Translations under genes and position numbers: made by a program
Assembly (NCBI RefSeq): GCF_003576645.1
Contig: NC_044918.1
Coordinates: 19,196,911 to 19,260,910, forward strand
Source: Ipomoea triloba
Taxonomy: Eukaryota > Streptophyta > Magnoliopsida > Solanales > Convolvulaceae
Length of the DNA stretch: 64,000 bases
Direction of reading: 5' to 3'
The notes under the pieces: generated by a model
Seen by the model: only the letters and a program-made list of their open reading frames with translations
The model's database searches: none
What the model was told of the DNA's origin: nothing
Part shown: positions 12,275 to 26,600 of the stretch, in pieces
Layout of the letters: each line of letters opens with the position of its first letter
Position numbering within the stretch: position 1 is the stretch's first letter

Positions 12275-15200
12275 GGTAAAAGTGTACCTACCTCCCTATT
12301 GTCCAGTGGCACAAAGATCTTGTAGTACGTACTAAAAAAAATGATCGAGATAGAAATCTTGAAATTACCATGGATAAATCCAATTGAATAAAGTACAGGG
12401 CAAGAAGCTAACTTTTTCTTTTTGGGGGTTAGACAACGAGGTGTCATGTGCATATCCTAACTCACACTTTTAAATTCGTATCATAGTCATACTAATTCTG
12501 GTTTGCACTGAATTGACCTAATTAAGGGGAAAAGTACTGGCTAGATTGACTTTTTCATACAAGAAGTTTGAACTCTCGACCTCTCTCTAAGGAACAAGAG
12601 TGCACAGCCACTCATTTCAACCAAAGTGATTGCTGGCAGCTAACTTAGTTAAAAGAGAAAGAAAGGAGTGTATGTTTGTTTTGAGGCATGGATCCAATCT
12701 CCAATCTCCAATCCCCAGGGCAGGTTTACTGCATTATATTGCATGCAACATAGTTAAAACGTACAGATAATGCATGCACACACATGACACAACACAACGG
12801 GACCATATATATGGTATGGTCCCTCCCTACCTTAACTGCTTTGCTTACCTCTGCTGTCTGCCATTGCAAATGTTGCTTTCATGCCTGCCTCTTCACTCTT
12901 CAATATCAATAATAATTGACACTTTTTTCATTTTCCCAAATCAAAACATTTAATGCAAATTTGGACATACACTGCAATTTGTTCTTTAATGCATGTTTTC
13001 TGGTTGACAGTTGACTCAATTCCCCATCCCATTTTAATTATCCTTTCAGTATTCACTGCATTTTTATTTAGTCATTCGTTGCTAATTTTGTCTCATCGCT
13101 GCAAAATATGAGAGCTAAGAGGTAAATAATTGGTCCAGTTTGGCAATAGTGGACAGATTCTTACTGAGATTCTGCCTGGGATGAGATTTTGATCCTAAAA
13201 TTTTCTATATGAAAAGTAACCGTTATGACATCATATCATAAGGTACTTGGCATAAAAAAAATGAATAATTTATTTTTATTGATCATATGTCATTACTCAT
13301 TATTTGATTGATTAAAAAAAAGAGTGGGCTATATTATTCATTTCTTTTTCTTTTTCCAATAAATTAAACATCTAACATTTAGTGTGAAATTTTTTTTATT
13401 TTTTTTTGTAAAGAGAAAATATTACATTCTGCATGACTGCATGTGCCCCCTTCCATTAATGGCTCTCTCCCCTTCCATTAATGGCTAAACTGCAGGCCAT
13501 CTTGCTATATTTCTGCAACAAATTTGTATTGTAGTATTGACAAAGCAATTTCAGCTTTTTCCCTCTCTGTACTAAAGGCCTCGTGTAGTCAAATCATTAT
13601 GGATTTGCTAAGTTTCAGACTTGGGTGCATCAAATGCTATCCGACAAATGGACGTTAAACATGCATGTCCTTCGCCTTCCCTTCCTTATTATTTTATAAC
13701 TCCTAACCCTAGGGGACAGGGACAGCCCAGGGGCATACACAGTAATCATTTTGGTAATTTTTTAAATAAAAAACATTTTAAAATTTATTAAATAATTATG
13801 GACCCATTAGAGTAAATTTTAATTGTGAATTTGACATGACTTTCAATTATGATGGATTATTGCACGAACTAGTAATTGCTAGGGAAATAATATTTGATAA
13901 TATGAAACTAAAGAAATAGTGTGTCGTTAAATAACAATTGTTATACAAGAAAATTTATTGTTATTGGTGCAAACTCACAACAACGACGTCACTCTCTGAG
14001 GTTAAAACAATCATTTTCGTCTATGTGCACCTAAAACAAGGATTAGAATTTACACAACATTCTCAAAATGGAAAATGAGACAACAGGGATATCAGACAAT
14101 GTTTGTCTATCTCACTGAACACAAATATATCTCATTTAAATAGTAAAAATCAAACGATAAATCTTGATCACTCACCAACTTGCATGTGGTGAATATCAAT
14201 CAAGACTAAATCACAATATATTTGAGAACCACACAAAAGGTCTATTGACTTGCATTTTCCCAACAATTCCCACAAATGCAATGGCATGACAAAGAAGACT
14301 TGAAGTATAAATGTTTGACACTTAAATACTAGTGAACAAATTTTGAACTGACACTTAGTGATCGACAGAGGGTACCCTCCAGTCTAGTGAGTGAATGAAT
14401 CTTGAACTCTTAGACTAGATCTTGTGTAAGTTTCACAATAAACTACATATATTTTAACACAATTGAAATTCAGGATGTTCATGAGTGCTCTAGAAAGATA
14501 GTCAATTATCTTTCATACAAGGCGGCTAACGCTTTTCACTCAAATAGGTGATTTCATTAAGTTTAACTCAACATAAACTATCTAAATTGAGGTATGAAAT
14601 CATTAAGAGCAATCTATATATGCTCAACATCTCAACTATTAAGCGGTGAATCCATTAATAAGTCTATTTTAATAGGACTACATGTTCCATAGGGTTATGA
14701 ATTCATTAAGAGATGTAGTCCAACCTCACAAGTACACACATCACATGAATGACTAATGAGTGTATGCTTTGTGATTGTTTCCATGGATTTGTTTGACCAC
14801 AAAAGTGGGATCTATAATGAATTCATATAACTGGACGACTAACCTAATATATAATTAGTCTTTTCTATTAAAATAAGTTGATCATCTTGATCAAAACTTA
14901 CGTACTCTTTAACAAGCTAAGTACTTTATTTTCTCACAAATAGTTCCTTTGAGACTTTCCAACTTAACATGAAATTTTCTCTTTTATCATTATTCTCAGT
15001 ACTATAAATAGATATATTTATATGAGAGCTCTATAATGATCGAGCTAATTACCCCCCCCCCCCACAAAGCAGCACTTACCAATGTTTTTCTCAAAAGTAC
15101 TCAGCCTCTTACCCGGATTAGCCTTTGGTGCCCAACATTGGCCCATTAATAGACTGATGAGCTATGCAAATTTACTTTGTGAAACTTTATAGCTTGGTTA

Positions 15201-16331
15201 ATACACACTCAATAATAGAATATATTTAAACCAAATTAGTTAACTCAAACCACCAAAGTTACCCTTTAAACAAGAATCTTGTGGGCTCGTTTACTAAAGG
15301 TGAGTTCAACTAACATATAATTGCTTTAACATATTAAGGTTATCCCAACATTTTTTTTCCTTCCTTTTATTTTTCTCATTTTAAAAAGAATTGAGAAACT
15401 CCGTTGCGCTAACATAATGTAAACTAACACAAGCTATTAGTAATGCTTAGATTTTTTTACATCATGTGAAAATCAATCTCATTCAAGTGAGGATCAAGTG
15501 ACGCTTTAACTAGCCTGTATGACTAACACTCTACTTATTAAAAACTCCCAAGTCAAATGGTGAAACCAATTACTTAAAAATCATCTTCATAGCCAAAGTA
15601 TTCAAGAATGGTTTAAGCTTTCCAATGAGAGTATGCTCTTCCATTCTACTAACAAATTGCACTTTTTAGATTAAAGTCTTTGATATATGCTTATTATCTT
15701 TATACAAATAATTTCAGTATATAATTCAAATCTCTAAAATCACGTGACAATAATATATATGCATCTCATATTCTTTTTTTTTTTTTTTAAAGAACAAATA
15801 GCCCCCACTTATTTATAAAATTGTAATTTAAGTTTATGACAATACTTGAGCAATATCTATGTCGAAAATTGATTTTAATCAATGTGATTTTAATTCATGC
15901 TTGCAATATATATACAATATCTTCAAATAAATAACACATTGATATTTTGAAAGAAATTATAGATTTTTGACATATTTTACCCATTCACTTTTATTGACTA
16001 CGAATCACAAATAAATTTAATGGATAATTTAATAGACACATCATACCGGACTCTCACAATAAATTACCGATTATGTCTCAAGAACTTATAGATTACCAAC
16101 ACTAGCTATATGACCCCCACAATTCTCATAGTGATCAAACTATTTGATTTCTTCTCCATATATATTTGATTATGCTTGGATGTTTTCATGCCGAAGTATC
16201 TGGTCTTGCTATTCACATTGATATGGTAATTACCCATTTACCAATGCATGTATAGATGTAATAATCTTTGTATGCAACTTAAGCTTAAACATGTATACAG
16301 ATAATGTGTCCTGCACTATTTGATACTCTTA
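12274..16331. other. Gene-free stretch with LTR-like repeat pieces
   Basis: No coding region is supported. A segment beginning TGCTAGGGAAATAATATTTG at 13877 matches one beginning TGTTGGGGAAATGAGCTTG at 17084 over roughly 120 bp, including GGTGCAA(A/G)CTCACAACAACG. This looks like the start of a long LTR, with a second truncated copy. A tandem pair of ccccttccattaatggct lies near 13448-13485. A short hairpin, GGGACCATA...TATGGTCCC, lies near 12800. Confidence 0.4.
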
Positions 16332-16799
16332 GGATCCATTTGAAAATGATGAAAATGACTTCTGAAAAATATTTTATGAAAAATGAGTCATTAAGTGAGC
16401 TTAAATTAAGGATTGTAATCTTTAATTTCCAGTGTTGGATTGCATTCTGGAAAACTAACTTGGTGTGTTTGGTTCATTTTCTAAAAATGAGTAGAATTGT
16501 ATAATTAAATATTTTATTTAAAATATAAAAATATTTATAATATTATTATTAAAAATAACAAAATTAAAAAAACTTGGTTTCTGGCAGAAACCATGCTTAT
16601 GGAGTATGGTTTTCGTCGAAAATTGACTGAAACCATGTTTTGCGTGTTGGCAAAAAATTACTTCCGCCAAAATTATGCCTTCATTTTCTCCAGTCAACGA
16701 AAAATATTTTTCGTTAACTGAATTTTCATATTGCATCCAAACACCAAAAACTCAACAAATATTTCCTATAAATCATTTTCTGAGTTTCCAAATAGACCA
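16332..16799. mobile_element. Tourist-like (PIF/Harbinger) MITE, 468 bp
   Basis: The left end GGATCCATTTGAAAATG pairs with the right end read backwards (GGTCTATTTGGAAA), with further matching inwards (AAATGA..., GGAAATATTT). TTA flanks both sides (16329-16331 and 16800-16802). The small frames inside, on both strands, come from the repeat. Confidence 0.6.
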
Positions 16800-17727
16800 T
16801 TAAATGAATAAGTACATACGAATGCATGCATAACTCCATAAATCCTCCTTGTAGCAACAAAGTTTGCATGTACTGCATGCGCATGTTTGCAACGACGACG
16901 ATAATTCCATAAAGCCTCCTTGTAGTGTCAACGGTTGTTCTGCATAAATCTATGACAGAAATAACTTAGCTTCCAAAATTTCTCCAGCGATAGCATATAT
17001 CATTTTAATTTCTCTAAAATTTCATAGAATCTTTTTCTTCTTTTGTCACTCACTATTATTAGCATAATAATTCGTTTCTATATTGTTGGGGAAATGAGCT
17101 TGATAATGTGAAATTAAAGTAATGTGGAATAACCACAATTATAGAAGCGAATTCGCCACTACCGGTGCAAGCTCACAACAACATCGCTCCCCGGTGCAAG
17201 CTTTACACTCCTCTTTAAATTTAATTTCTTGATTTTGAGTTCTTAAAAAAAAAAAAGCTTTTAAAAAAAATTGAAGGGCATAGAAACAAGCATAAGGTAT
17301 TTGTAAGATTTTTTTTTTTTATAACATATTGTATATATTAAGGCCTACTTATGTTATGTAAGTTAACTAAGTTTATTATGTAGTTTGGTTAAATACTTAA
17401 ACTGGATTATTAGAAGTTGTTGGTTTATCAAATATTATGTCTATACAAAATTGATATAGAATGTATAACATATAACACATACAGTTTATGGTACACACTG
17501 CTCAGAAATAATCTCAATTCAAATACACCATCTAAAGTTGAGAGACTACACAACTAAAATGTTTATTGTGATTAGAGGTATTTCGGTTTCTAATATTGCT
17601 TCCACTATGACGATTGACGAAATTAAGTTTCTCATAATTCATATTTTATTGAATTCATATTATATTATATTTATATATACACAATTAAGATTTACGATAC
17701 ACAAGTTGTCGAGAGCAAGGCAAAATG

Positions 17728-18047
17728 CTATGGACCCATGTTCATGATCACAATTTAAATACTCTATATTCACAATTTTAAATCTTAATATACAAAATTA
17801 CATTACTCAATATTTACAATTTTTGAACTCTATATTCACAATTTTGTTATATAGATTCAAAATTTGTGTTATACTATTGAATATAGAGTTATGAAATTGT
17901 GAATATCAATTTCTGAAATTGTGAACATGTAGTTTTGTAATAATATAATTGTGAATATATAGTTCAAAAATTGTAAACATAGAATTCAAAAATTGTAAAC
18001 AGTGACATAAGTCCACCTTGCAAGGTGGACCCAGGTCAATGATATAA
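17728..18047. mobile_element. Palindrome-ended non-autonomous element
   Basis: The left end has GCTATGGACCCATG. The right end contains the perfect 20-bp palindrome GTCCACCTTGCAAGGTGGAC at 18011-18030, followed by CCAGGTC. The interior is made of reiterated (t)attcacaatttt / aattgtgaatat words. It belongs to the same family as 55484-56071. Class unknown. Confidence 0.5.
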
Positions 18048-18412
18048 TAACTGCGAAAGCAATGCGTGGGCTAGACTAGACATATATTGGCTCCTTATAT
18101 ATAGTAACTAGTACTCCGTAATAGTTTTGTTGAAGCAATGTTTGGGCTAGACATTATTTTTTTAGTAACGTACTAGTAATAGTTTTGTCGACTTCTCTAC
18201 ATACCATCTTTTAAACATTATTTTTATTGATGTGTCATTTCAATTGTGTAGAATGGAATTTGCTTGTAGTTGTATTATTTCAAAAAGAAATAAAAAAATT
18301 CGTATAAAGTTTTGTCACGTGTTTAGAGGCAGTAAAATTGGGATCACTTAAGTTTTTCTAAAAATTATTATAGCTTAGGTGTTTTACTCATTATCACTAT
18401 CTTATTCTAAAA

Positions 18413-19073
18413 ACCTTGGTTATGTTTGGCAAACCTAGCTGAAAAGGTAGTTGAAAGCTGAAAAGTAGCTGAAAACTGAAAAGCTATAAGCTCGAAGCTG
18501 AAATATGAAGAGCTGTTAAGCTAGCTGTTATGCTTAAAAGTGTTTGGTAAAATTAGCTTTTTGATAAACTGATAAATGTAAAAAGACTAAAAAGGACATC
18601 TTCATACAATTTAAATAATTTTAGATTTAAATAGGTTTGCTTATATATTAAAATATAAAATAATGAAATCAATATATTTAAATAAAATATAAAGTAAGAA
18701 CATATATTTGAAAATATATAAAGCAAAAAAAAAATGTTTATAATTCATAAAATTATTTCATACAAAAATTAATGTTCAACCACAAATGTCAAACTGAAAT
18801 TACAACCAAACATAATGGAAAGAAAATGTCAAAAGGATTTTAATTGAGAGGGGTAAGGATGCCATTTATTTAAAATAATAAGGATAAAGATGGAAAATAG
18901 TTAAAAAGCTACTAGCTTATTTTTGAAAAGCTACCCCAAGTAGAGTTTCAAAATAAGCTCTTATTTTAAGCTACTAGCTTATTTTGAGAACATTACCAAA
19001 CAGGGCTTATAGCTTATTAATAGCTTAAAATAAGCTATAAGCTCCTAAATAAGCTCTGCCAAACAGACTCCTT
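18413..19073. mobile_element. hAT-like MITE rich in AGCTTA words, about 660 bp
   Basis: The ends are ACCTTGGTTATGTTTGGCA and, in reverse, AAGGAGTCTGTTTGGCA. They are flanked by near-identical octamers, TTCTAAAA and ATCTAAAA (7 of 8). The interior carries many TAAGCTA/TAGCTTA motifs that would fold back. No open frame of note. Confidence 0.6.
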
Positions 19074-19339
19074 ATCTAAAATGACATATCGCTTTTAGTC
19101 CTACTTGTTTAATAAAATAAGAATGAAATACAATGGAATATTTCAAAAATTATAATTTGCTAATAGCAAATTGTGTTAACTAATAAATATGTAGTATAAT
19201 ATGGATTGTAAGAATGTGCAGACTAATCTCATCTGTTCGTCTAAGATAATCAAGTTCTGAAATTAAAAAAATAACAATACATTTGGAGGACTGATCTTAG
19301 CCGCCCATCGAGGTTCATCAATGATAATTGAGGGTTTTA

Positions 19340-19432
<93 letters not shown>
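19340..19432. repeat. (TG)n(TA)n microsatellite
   Basis: A short TG run leads into about 75 bp of TA. Confidence 0.95.
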
Positions 19433-19436
<4 letters not shown>

Positions 19437-19799
19437 ATTTTATAATATTGAAACATTTTAAGAGATGGATTCATTTTATAATTATTGCAAATTTAAAAGT
19501 TTAGTAATTATAGGATCTTAGTTTTTTATTTTTTAATATGAAGGGTGTGAATGTATCTACACTTTTTTTATCGGAGAAATGTTCTTACCTGAACCCCTAC
19601 ATATATATATATATAAGCATGTGGTATCAACAAAATAATTTAAGTAACACTTTGAGAAAATATAAACCAACAAGGTTCATGCCAATCAGTTTACAAACGT
19701 ATATAATATGCAGCAGGCATGGAAAATTACAAGAAAATCCATGCAACTTCCAATACTGTAACAAATCCTAACTAAGCCCCAAGCCCCCAACTCTCCCAA

Positions 19800-19912
19800 T
19801 TTTTATTTTTTTTTCTGGCTAACCATTACAATATAGTATTGTTCATGAGATTTGAACTAGTAACCTTCTATTTTAAACAGTTACAAGGTATCATTGAACT
19901 ACAAGTTACTTG
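19800..19912 (-). repeat. SINE-like repeat
   Basis: On the minus strand a box-A-like TTGTAGTTCAATGATACC is followed by a box-B-like GGTTACTAGTTCAAATCTC and a downstream T/A-rich tail. This order is typical of plant tRNA-derived SINEs. Boundaries are approximate. Confidence 0.35.
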
Positions 19913-20575
19913 ACCACAAATATTTCTTTATGAATAATAACAAGAATTTCAAGGCTCAAAAAGAATATATTTCAGTGGACCATAGTCCATAAAGATCGAG
20001 GCTGCAATTGTGAGCTTACCTACTTGCCTATTTAAGCCCAGAAGAAACTTAACAGTATTGCACCTAGTTTGTAGTTTAATATAAACTTCCTCACATAAAT
20101 CTCCTAAGTTGATTATAAATAGGTTGGCAATTATGGACACGACCCGTTAACACGACACGAGATCGGATACGAAAATAACGGGTTAGTGTTTAATCTTAAC
20201 ATATTCCGGATCGTTAACGGGTTGAATAGTCATGTACATACTTTGAAAATGTTAATAGTCAAAGACCAAATGTAATACAAATTGAATAGTCATGCACCTA
20301 ATTTGAAAATCTTAACAATCAAGGACTAAAATTGATACATGTGTTATAATCGAGGCACTAAAAATGATATTTTCTGAAATCATTCTTTTCTTATTAAAAG
20401 TATATAATTTTCACGCGAGATATTATTATTATTATTATTCATTTTGTTTTTTTTTCAACATCTAAACGTTACACGTTGCATCGTCTCCAATTTCGCATGC
20501 CCATGATCCCATCATGTCTGTCTTTCTTCCCTCTCCTTCGCCTGAGAATTGGGATCTCCTCCGGCGAGCCATCGT

Positions 20576-20580
<5 letters not shown>

Positions 20581-20608
<28 letters not shown>
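20581..20608 (+). promoter_or_regulatory. CT repeat in the 5' leader of WDR11
   Basis: A (CT)n run lies 60-90 bp upstream of the ATG at 20668, where plant 5' UTRs often carry pyrimidine-rich Y-patch or CT repeats. The transcription start itself was not located. Confidence 0.5.
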
Positions 20609-20611
<3 letters not shown>

Positions 20612-20667
20612 TTCATTGAATCCAAATTCTAAACTACATTGATTGATCTGTAGAATTTGAGTTGAAA

Positions 20668-23600
20668 ATGTGGATGCATCGACCGCCGTTTGAATCATGG
20701 GACTGCATGCTCCCGGGCCCACCGTCTCGCAACAATGGAGGATCCGCCGACCTCTCCACCACCGGCCTCCTCGCTTACGCAGCCGGCAGCTCCATTTCCG
20801 TCGTCGAAACTCACTCCATGCAGCTCATCACCACTATTCCCCTTCCTCCGGCCTTATCCACCTCCGCCGCCGCCTCCACGGCTCTCTCCCCCTTCATAAC
20901 CTCCTTGCGTTGGTCCCCAATCGGTCTCCCTCACCTTCTCTTCGCTCCCGAGACCACCAATCATCACCTCCTCCTCGCCGCCGGAGACCGCCAAGGAAGA
21001 ATTTGTCTCATCGATTTTAGGTCTAAATCGCCTCTCCTCTTCTTCGAGACCAGTTCTAATAGCATGAGTCCCAAGCTAGGGATTCAGGACCTTTGTTGGA
21101 TACAAACCGCAGCCGTCTCGTGGATCCTCGCTGCGATATCCGGACCTTCTCTTCTCAGCCTGTACAACACTTACACTGGGCGTTGCTTCTTCAAATACGA
21201 CGCTTCTCCGGAGTACTTCTCCTGCGTTCGTCGCGATCCCTTCGACTCTCGGCGTTTCTGCGCCCTAGGGCTTAAAGGCTTCCTGCTCTCTGCCAAAGCA
21301 CTGGGGGATTCTGATCATGACATTGTACTTAAAGAATTGCATATCCGTACGGACACCACGGAATTGCAGAGGCTAGAGAGGGATTCAACTGCTGCTGCTA
21401 CCGGAGCTCCGGCATTGGCGACATTTCCCAAGTACGTAGTGCGATTCGCTTTTTCGCCTCACTGGAAGCATATACTCTTTGTGGCGTTTCCGAGGGAGCT
21501 GGTGGTGTTTGATTTGTTGTATGAGACGGCGTTATTCTCTACTGGGTTGCCAAGAGGTTGTGGAAAGTTCCTGGAAGTGTTACCGGATACAAATATTGAG
21601 GTTCTGTACTGTGCTCATCTTGATGGGAAGTTCAGTACTTGGCGGCGAAAAGAGTAAGTCTTAATATTCGGCATATATATATGTGTGTGTGTGAGTTAGA
21701 TATTCTTGAAGCCTCACTTGTCATAAGATGTTTTTTTGGGAACAAAAATTGGTATGAAACAGATGGACGCGTATATACCCTTCAGTGAGGTTAGGAATAA
21801 ATACTGAGATGAACTACTGCCATGTTGATGGACAATGGTAGGATTGGTAGCTAATTGCTTGTTTTGGCATTATGCCATGTTAATGGTAGCAAATTGTTTG
21901 TTTGTTAGCGCTTCTGATTTCATCAATGGACCATTGGAAAATGCATTGTTTTGATTTTATTTTTTAGTCAAAAAGTTCCAAAAATGTGCTGCAGAAGTGT
22001 ACAAAAAAGTAAGCTGCATATTGTTGTCCAAGTATTCAAAGTTTTGATCTTTCCAGTCCTAATTTTAATTGTTTGATTTTGACTAGTGTAGGCTATTTCT
22101 TTAGGGGCTTATGCCTAGTCTTGGATCATTATGTACTGGAAATCCAAACAAAACACATTGCACACACACACAAAAACTAGTAGTGTTGCAATATGATTTT
22201 TAAAATCCTCTGGGATCTTGTTTCAAAAAAAAAAAAAAAATCCTCTGGGATCTTGTTGATCTTATAGTCCCATATTGGTCCTATTCCTTGAAAGCCTACT
22301 TCACCACTGGGATTGATTCTATGAAAATGGATTCTAGGATCTATGGCCATACTAGACTAGAATGTTGACACATATGACCATTTCTCCTACAATATTATGC
22401 AAAATAGTTTCTGTATTCTTGAACATAATGTGTCCATGAAGTTTATTGTGTTTGTAGTAGGAGCCATGTGAAATTTTTTTATGAATCTAAGTTTACTATC
22501 TTTTGGGAGCAGTAGGTGGTAAAGTCCTCTTCTTTTTTACTAAACCATTGTTTTGTCTTTGCGTGCTTATTTTTAGTCACAATTTTGGTCTCTGAAACCC
22601 ATTCTCTCTTCTGAAGCTTAATTTGTTATGAATTTTCATTTTGCTGCTTTACACTATTCAAAGTTTTTAGTAACCTGCCTGAGGGACTCAAGGGAATATA
22701 TAAATTTGGCATATTTAACAGAGGAGAACAGGTACACATGATGTGTGCCATGGAAGAACTGATACCCTCAATTGGTACATCTGTCCCCTCTCCCTCAGTT
22801 CTCGCAGTCGTTATCTCCCACTCAGATTCTACCATTCAGAATATCAGCAAGCTTTATTCAGATGGGCACCCTTCACTTTATGCGGATCCAGATAATCCTT
22901 ATGATTCTTGTGATGAATCTCTTGTGATTTCTAAAACACCTTTAATCTCCATTTCTGATGATGGGATATTATGGAAATGGCTCCTGACTGCCGAAGGATC
23001 AGAAGATGCGCAAAAGAATACAAAAAGGCTCTTCACTGTACCAGATATTGGTCAAACTCTGGGAAATCGTCAGAAGGATTTCGTACCTTCCAAGAGTGCT
23101 GAGATTAATATGTACACACAGCCAAATGATGTGAATAGCAGCAGGAGCTGTCTGTTAAATGCTGCTAAAAATGATGAAGTGTCATTTAAGGTTTGTGTAT
23201 GAACATATGAAGTCTTAACAAAGTTTTCAGTAACCATTACCTTGGATGTCAAAATTTCTCTTTGTTGTATCTTACTGAAACCTTGACTTTACTTGAATCT
23301 GAGGACTGAGGGTGACATTGGCAGAACTTATATATGACAGGGATGAATAAGATAGTTAACCTTGGTAGTTGTTCTAAATGTGTTTTCAATGTCATTCAAA
23401 GATGAATTATGAGTGCCTTATGCTTTTTGCTGTTGGCTATTGTATATGAGTTAGTCTGTAATAATATAAGAGCCTGTTTAAACAATTATGCCATGTACAT
23501 AGAAAACTTGGGGATGACTGCAGATTGTTTGCATTGCTTGAGCCAGGTGTTGGTATTCTTAGGCTCTGGCAAGGCTATGGTTTGAAGGGAGTATTTTTTT

Positions 23601-26600
23601 GGTCTGTATTTAGACCAATTTCTTGATGAAGCCAATTTTGTCCTTGGCCTTTATCGGTTTTATTGCTTTGTCTTTCCATTTTTTATATATTTTTTTTGTC
23701 TGATAAAGCTTCTCTTATCTTCATCAAGCTCAAGATCTAACCCCTTGGTGCAGATAATGCTAGTTGGACAGCTTCATCTTCTTTCTTCAGCAGTGACTAT
23801 GCTTGCTGTACCATGCCCCTCACTGACAGCTACATTGGCACGTGTGTATTATCCTTGACCATTTTATGTGTTTATTTAATTAAACATTTACAAAGATCCT
23901 ATAGGAGTTTGTTCATTTCTGTGCACTAAATAGTGAGTGGCACAACCATGAAGGTGGGGGAAACTCTCCTGCTGTAGCAGTTCCATTAGTTGCTTTGGGA
24001 ACTCAAAGTGGTACCATTGATGTCATAGATGTCTCTGCCAATGCCGTTGCTGCTTGTTTCTCTGTCCATAGCAGTGTTGTTAGGGGATTGCGGTGGCTTG
24101 GTAATTCAAGATTGGTGTCATTCTCTTATACACAGGTATGGAGCATTGGAGCGTGCTATTTTAGCATTATCGTTTTCTTGGGTAAACACATGCAGAGGCC
24201 TTTGCTGATTATTTCTTCAGAAGTTAATTATTTCATATGATGCCTTGCATTTCTTCAAGTACTTCTTAAGTGATTGCAAGTTCTCTAGCTCTCATCACAC
24301 TTAAAGTGTCACCATTTTAACTTTATTTGTGCTCACAGGGAAATGAGAAACCTGGGGGCTACATCAATAGGCTTGTTGTGACTTGTCTTAGAAGTGGAAT
24401 CAATAGGTCATTTCGAGTTCTACAGAAGCCAGAGCGAGCACCTATAAGAGCTTTAAGGTCCTCATCTTCAGGAAGGTTTGTCAGACCTAAATCTTTTTAT
24501 AAGAATTTTTAGCAATGCATACCTTTGTCTAAAACCAAAATAAGTGCACATTTAACACCCATAGGCAGAATGCCTTTATAACAGTCATTGAATTAGCAAG
24601 GCTAAATCAGAAGTTCTATATATCACATTACAGATTTGGATCAAAGTTAATGACACAAATTCTGCCATTTGCTTCCTCCCCCTCCCCCTCCCCCTCCCCC
24701 TCTTCCTTCTTTTTGGTTCCAGATTAGACATGTGTTAGCATAAATTTAAAGGATGCCTCCAAGAGATACAGTATATTCACAAACTTTAACTGATAGAAAT
24801 TATACATCAAAGCATCTATTTGTGAAATTCTTGGGGTTTCTGAAGGTAAGGTGACAAACTACGAAATAACCATCCCCCATAATGTTAGACACACCAATTA
24901 TCATCTGGTTTTACTTTAAAATTATAATTCAAATTATTGATTCTTAGATGAATACTAATATGTCATAATTAAATTGTATTTATCCCTTGACTTCTCTAAA
25001 TTCTTATTAGTTATTTGGGAATAGTATTCTAATGAAGTTGCTTTCTTTTCATTTTTCAAAATGTCCTAGATTCCTAAAGAGAAACATAATATACCATTTA
25101 TTTAAATTTTATTTTATCCTTTGATTTTAACTAATTTTAGCCTATTTTGAAATAGTATTTCAATAACACTTGCATACTTCTAAAAATTGTATGTGCAATT
25201 TATGGAAAATAAGTAGTCTTTATTGTAGTATTTCCACCACAATCCTATTTGGAGAAGTAAAAATTTTTATTGGAATATATTGTTCCCAAATAAATAAATT
25301 GTGAATTAGCCTTCTTTTAGGAATAAAATATATGAATTTGGAAAATTAAAGAACTTTATTGCAACTCTTCCCAAATTTTCCTTAAGTAAAATTTGAGTAA
25401 GGATATTTAGTCTACACAAAAAATAAGAAACAAAATATTTTTATATAAAGTATATATGATGCATGGTATGTCTAATTCACTAATTGTATGGGGATGATAA
25501 TTTCTTCTTTCATCCCCCAATAAGAGAAGGGTGGCGATTCCCATAATAACAACAATAGCAACAACAACAACAACAACAATAATAAACATGATAGTGTAAC
25601 AGTTTCATCCCCATTGAATACAGCAAATCAGCAATTTTATTTAGAAAATCCATCAATGCTTAGATCTATTTTTTTAATTTCTTCCTAGCATCACTTCATA
25701 TTTGTAATGTTAGTGGTTGTGTAGGTTTGTCTCTGTATTCTTGGTCATCTTTTGATTTTATAAATTAATGAGCGACTTATCATCATATACTTTTACGCAC
25801 ATTCTGATACAGTTTCAGCAAACTATTGATTTATCGAAAAAAAAAAAGACGAAGACTTTGGTAGGTAGCTTTTGTTTGTCTTTCGATATGCTAGAATGGA
25901 AAATTCTGCACATATTATATGGAGAGAACTGTAACCAGTGTTGCAAAAATCCCGCCTAGGCGCTAGGCACCGATTAATTGGCGCCTAGGCCCTAGGCGCT
26001 AGTCGGCCGCCTAGCGTATCACCATAATCGGTGGTCTAGGCGGCTGGGCGGCTAGGTGGTCGCCTAGTCAGCCGATTAGCTATTGTTCCATATTTTAAAA
26101 AAAAGGGTTATTTTACTAAAAACGACATTGTTTTGAGCGAAATAATTCTAAATTATTCAAACTCTAGATGTTTTTTAGGTTAATATTTAATATTTTAATA
26201 TTAACTATTAAAGTATTAAATTGTTTATAATTATCAAGTCTTAAAAATTAAAAAAATTTAAACAAATTTTTAAAAAATAAAATAAAAAATAAAAAATACA
26301 CAGGCACCTAGGCGCCGATTAATCCCCGCCTAGGCGCCCGAGGAGCGCCTAGCGATTTTTTCAACCATGACTGTAACTAATGGTTTTCTTTGGGTTTGAT
26401 TAATTGACAACAACAATAATTTCATTTTAAATATCTGAATAGATTTCCATGGCTGCTAATAAACATTCTGAAAAAGCCATTCAAAATGATTTCTCATCAT
26501 AGCCAATAAAATCTTTTAGGTACCTTCTAATCATGTTTCGCGATGCGCCAGTAGAAGTTTGGGCTATGACAAAGACTCCAATAATGGTAAATCAGCTCAT

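Noticed and set aside
11647..12453. 268-codon minus-strand frame
   Set aside because: It is read through 545 N and poly-G; not real sequence.
20462..20722. Minus-strand frame opposite the WDR11 start
   Set aside because: Its Arg-Glu run is the GA complement of the CT repeat in the WDR11 leader; a shadow frame.
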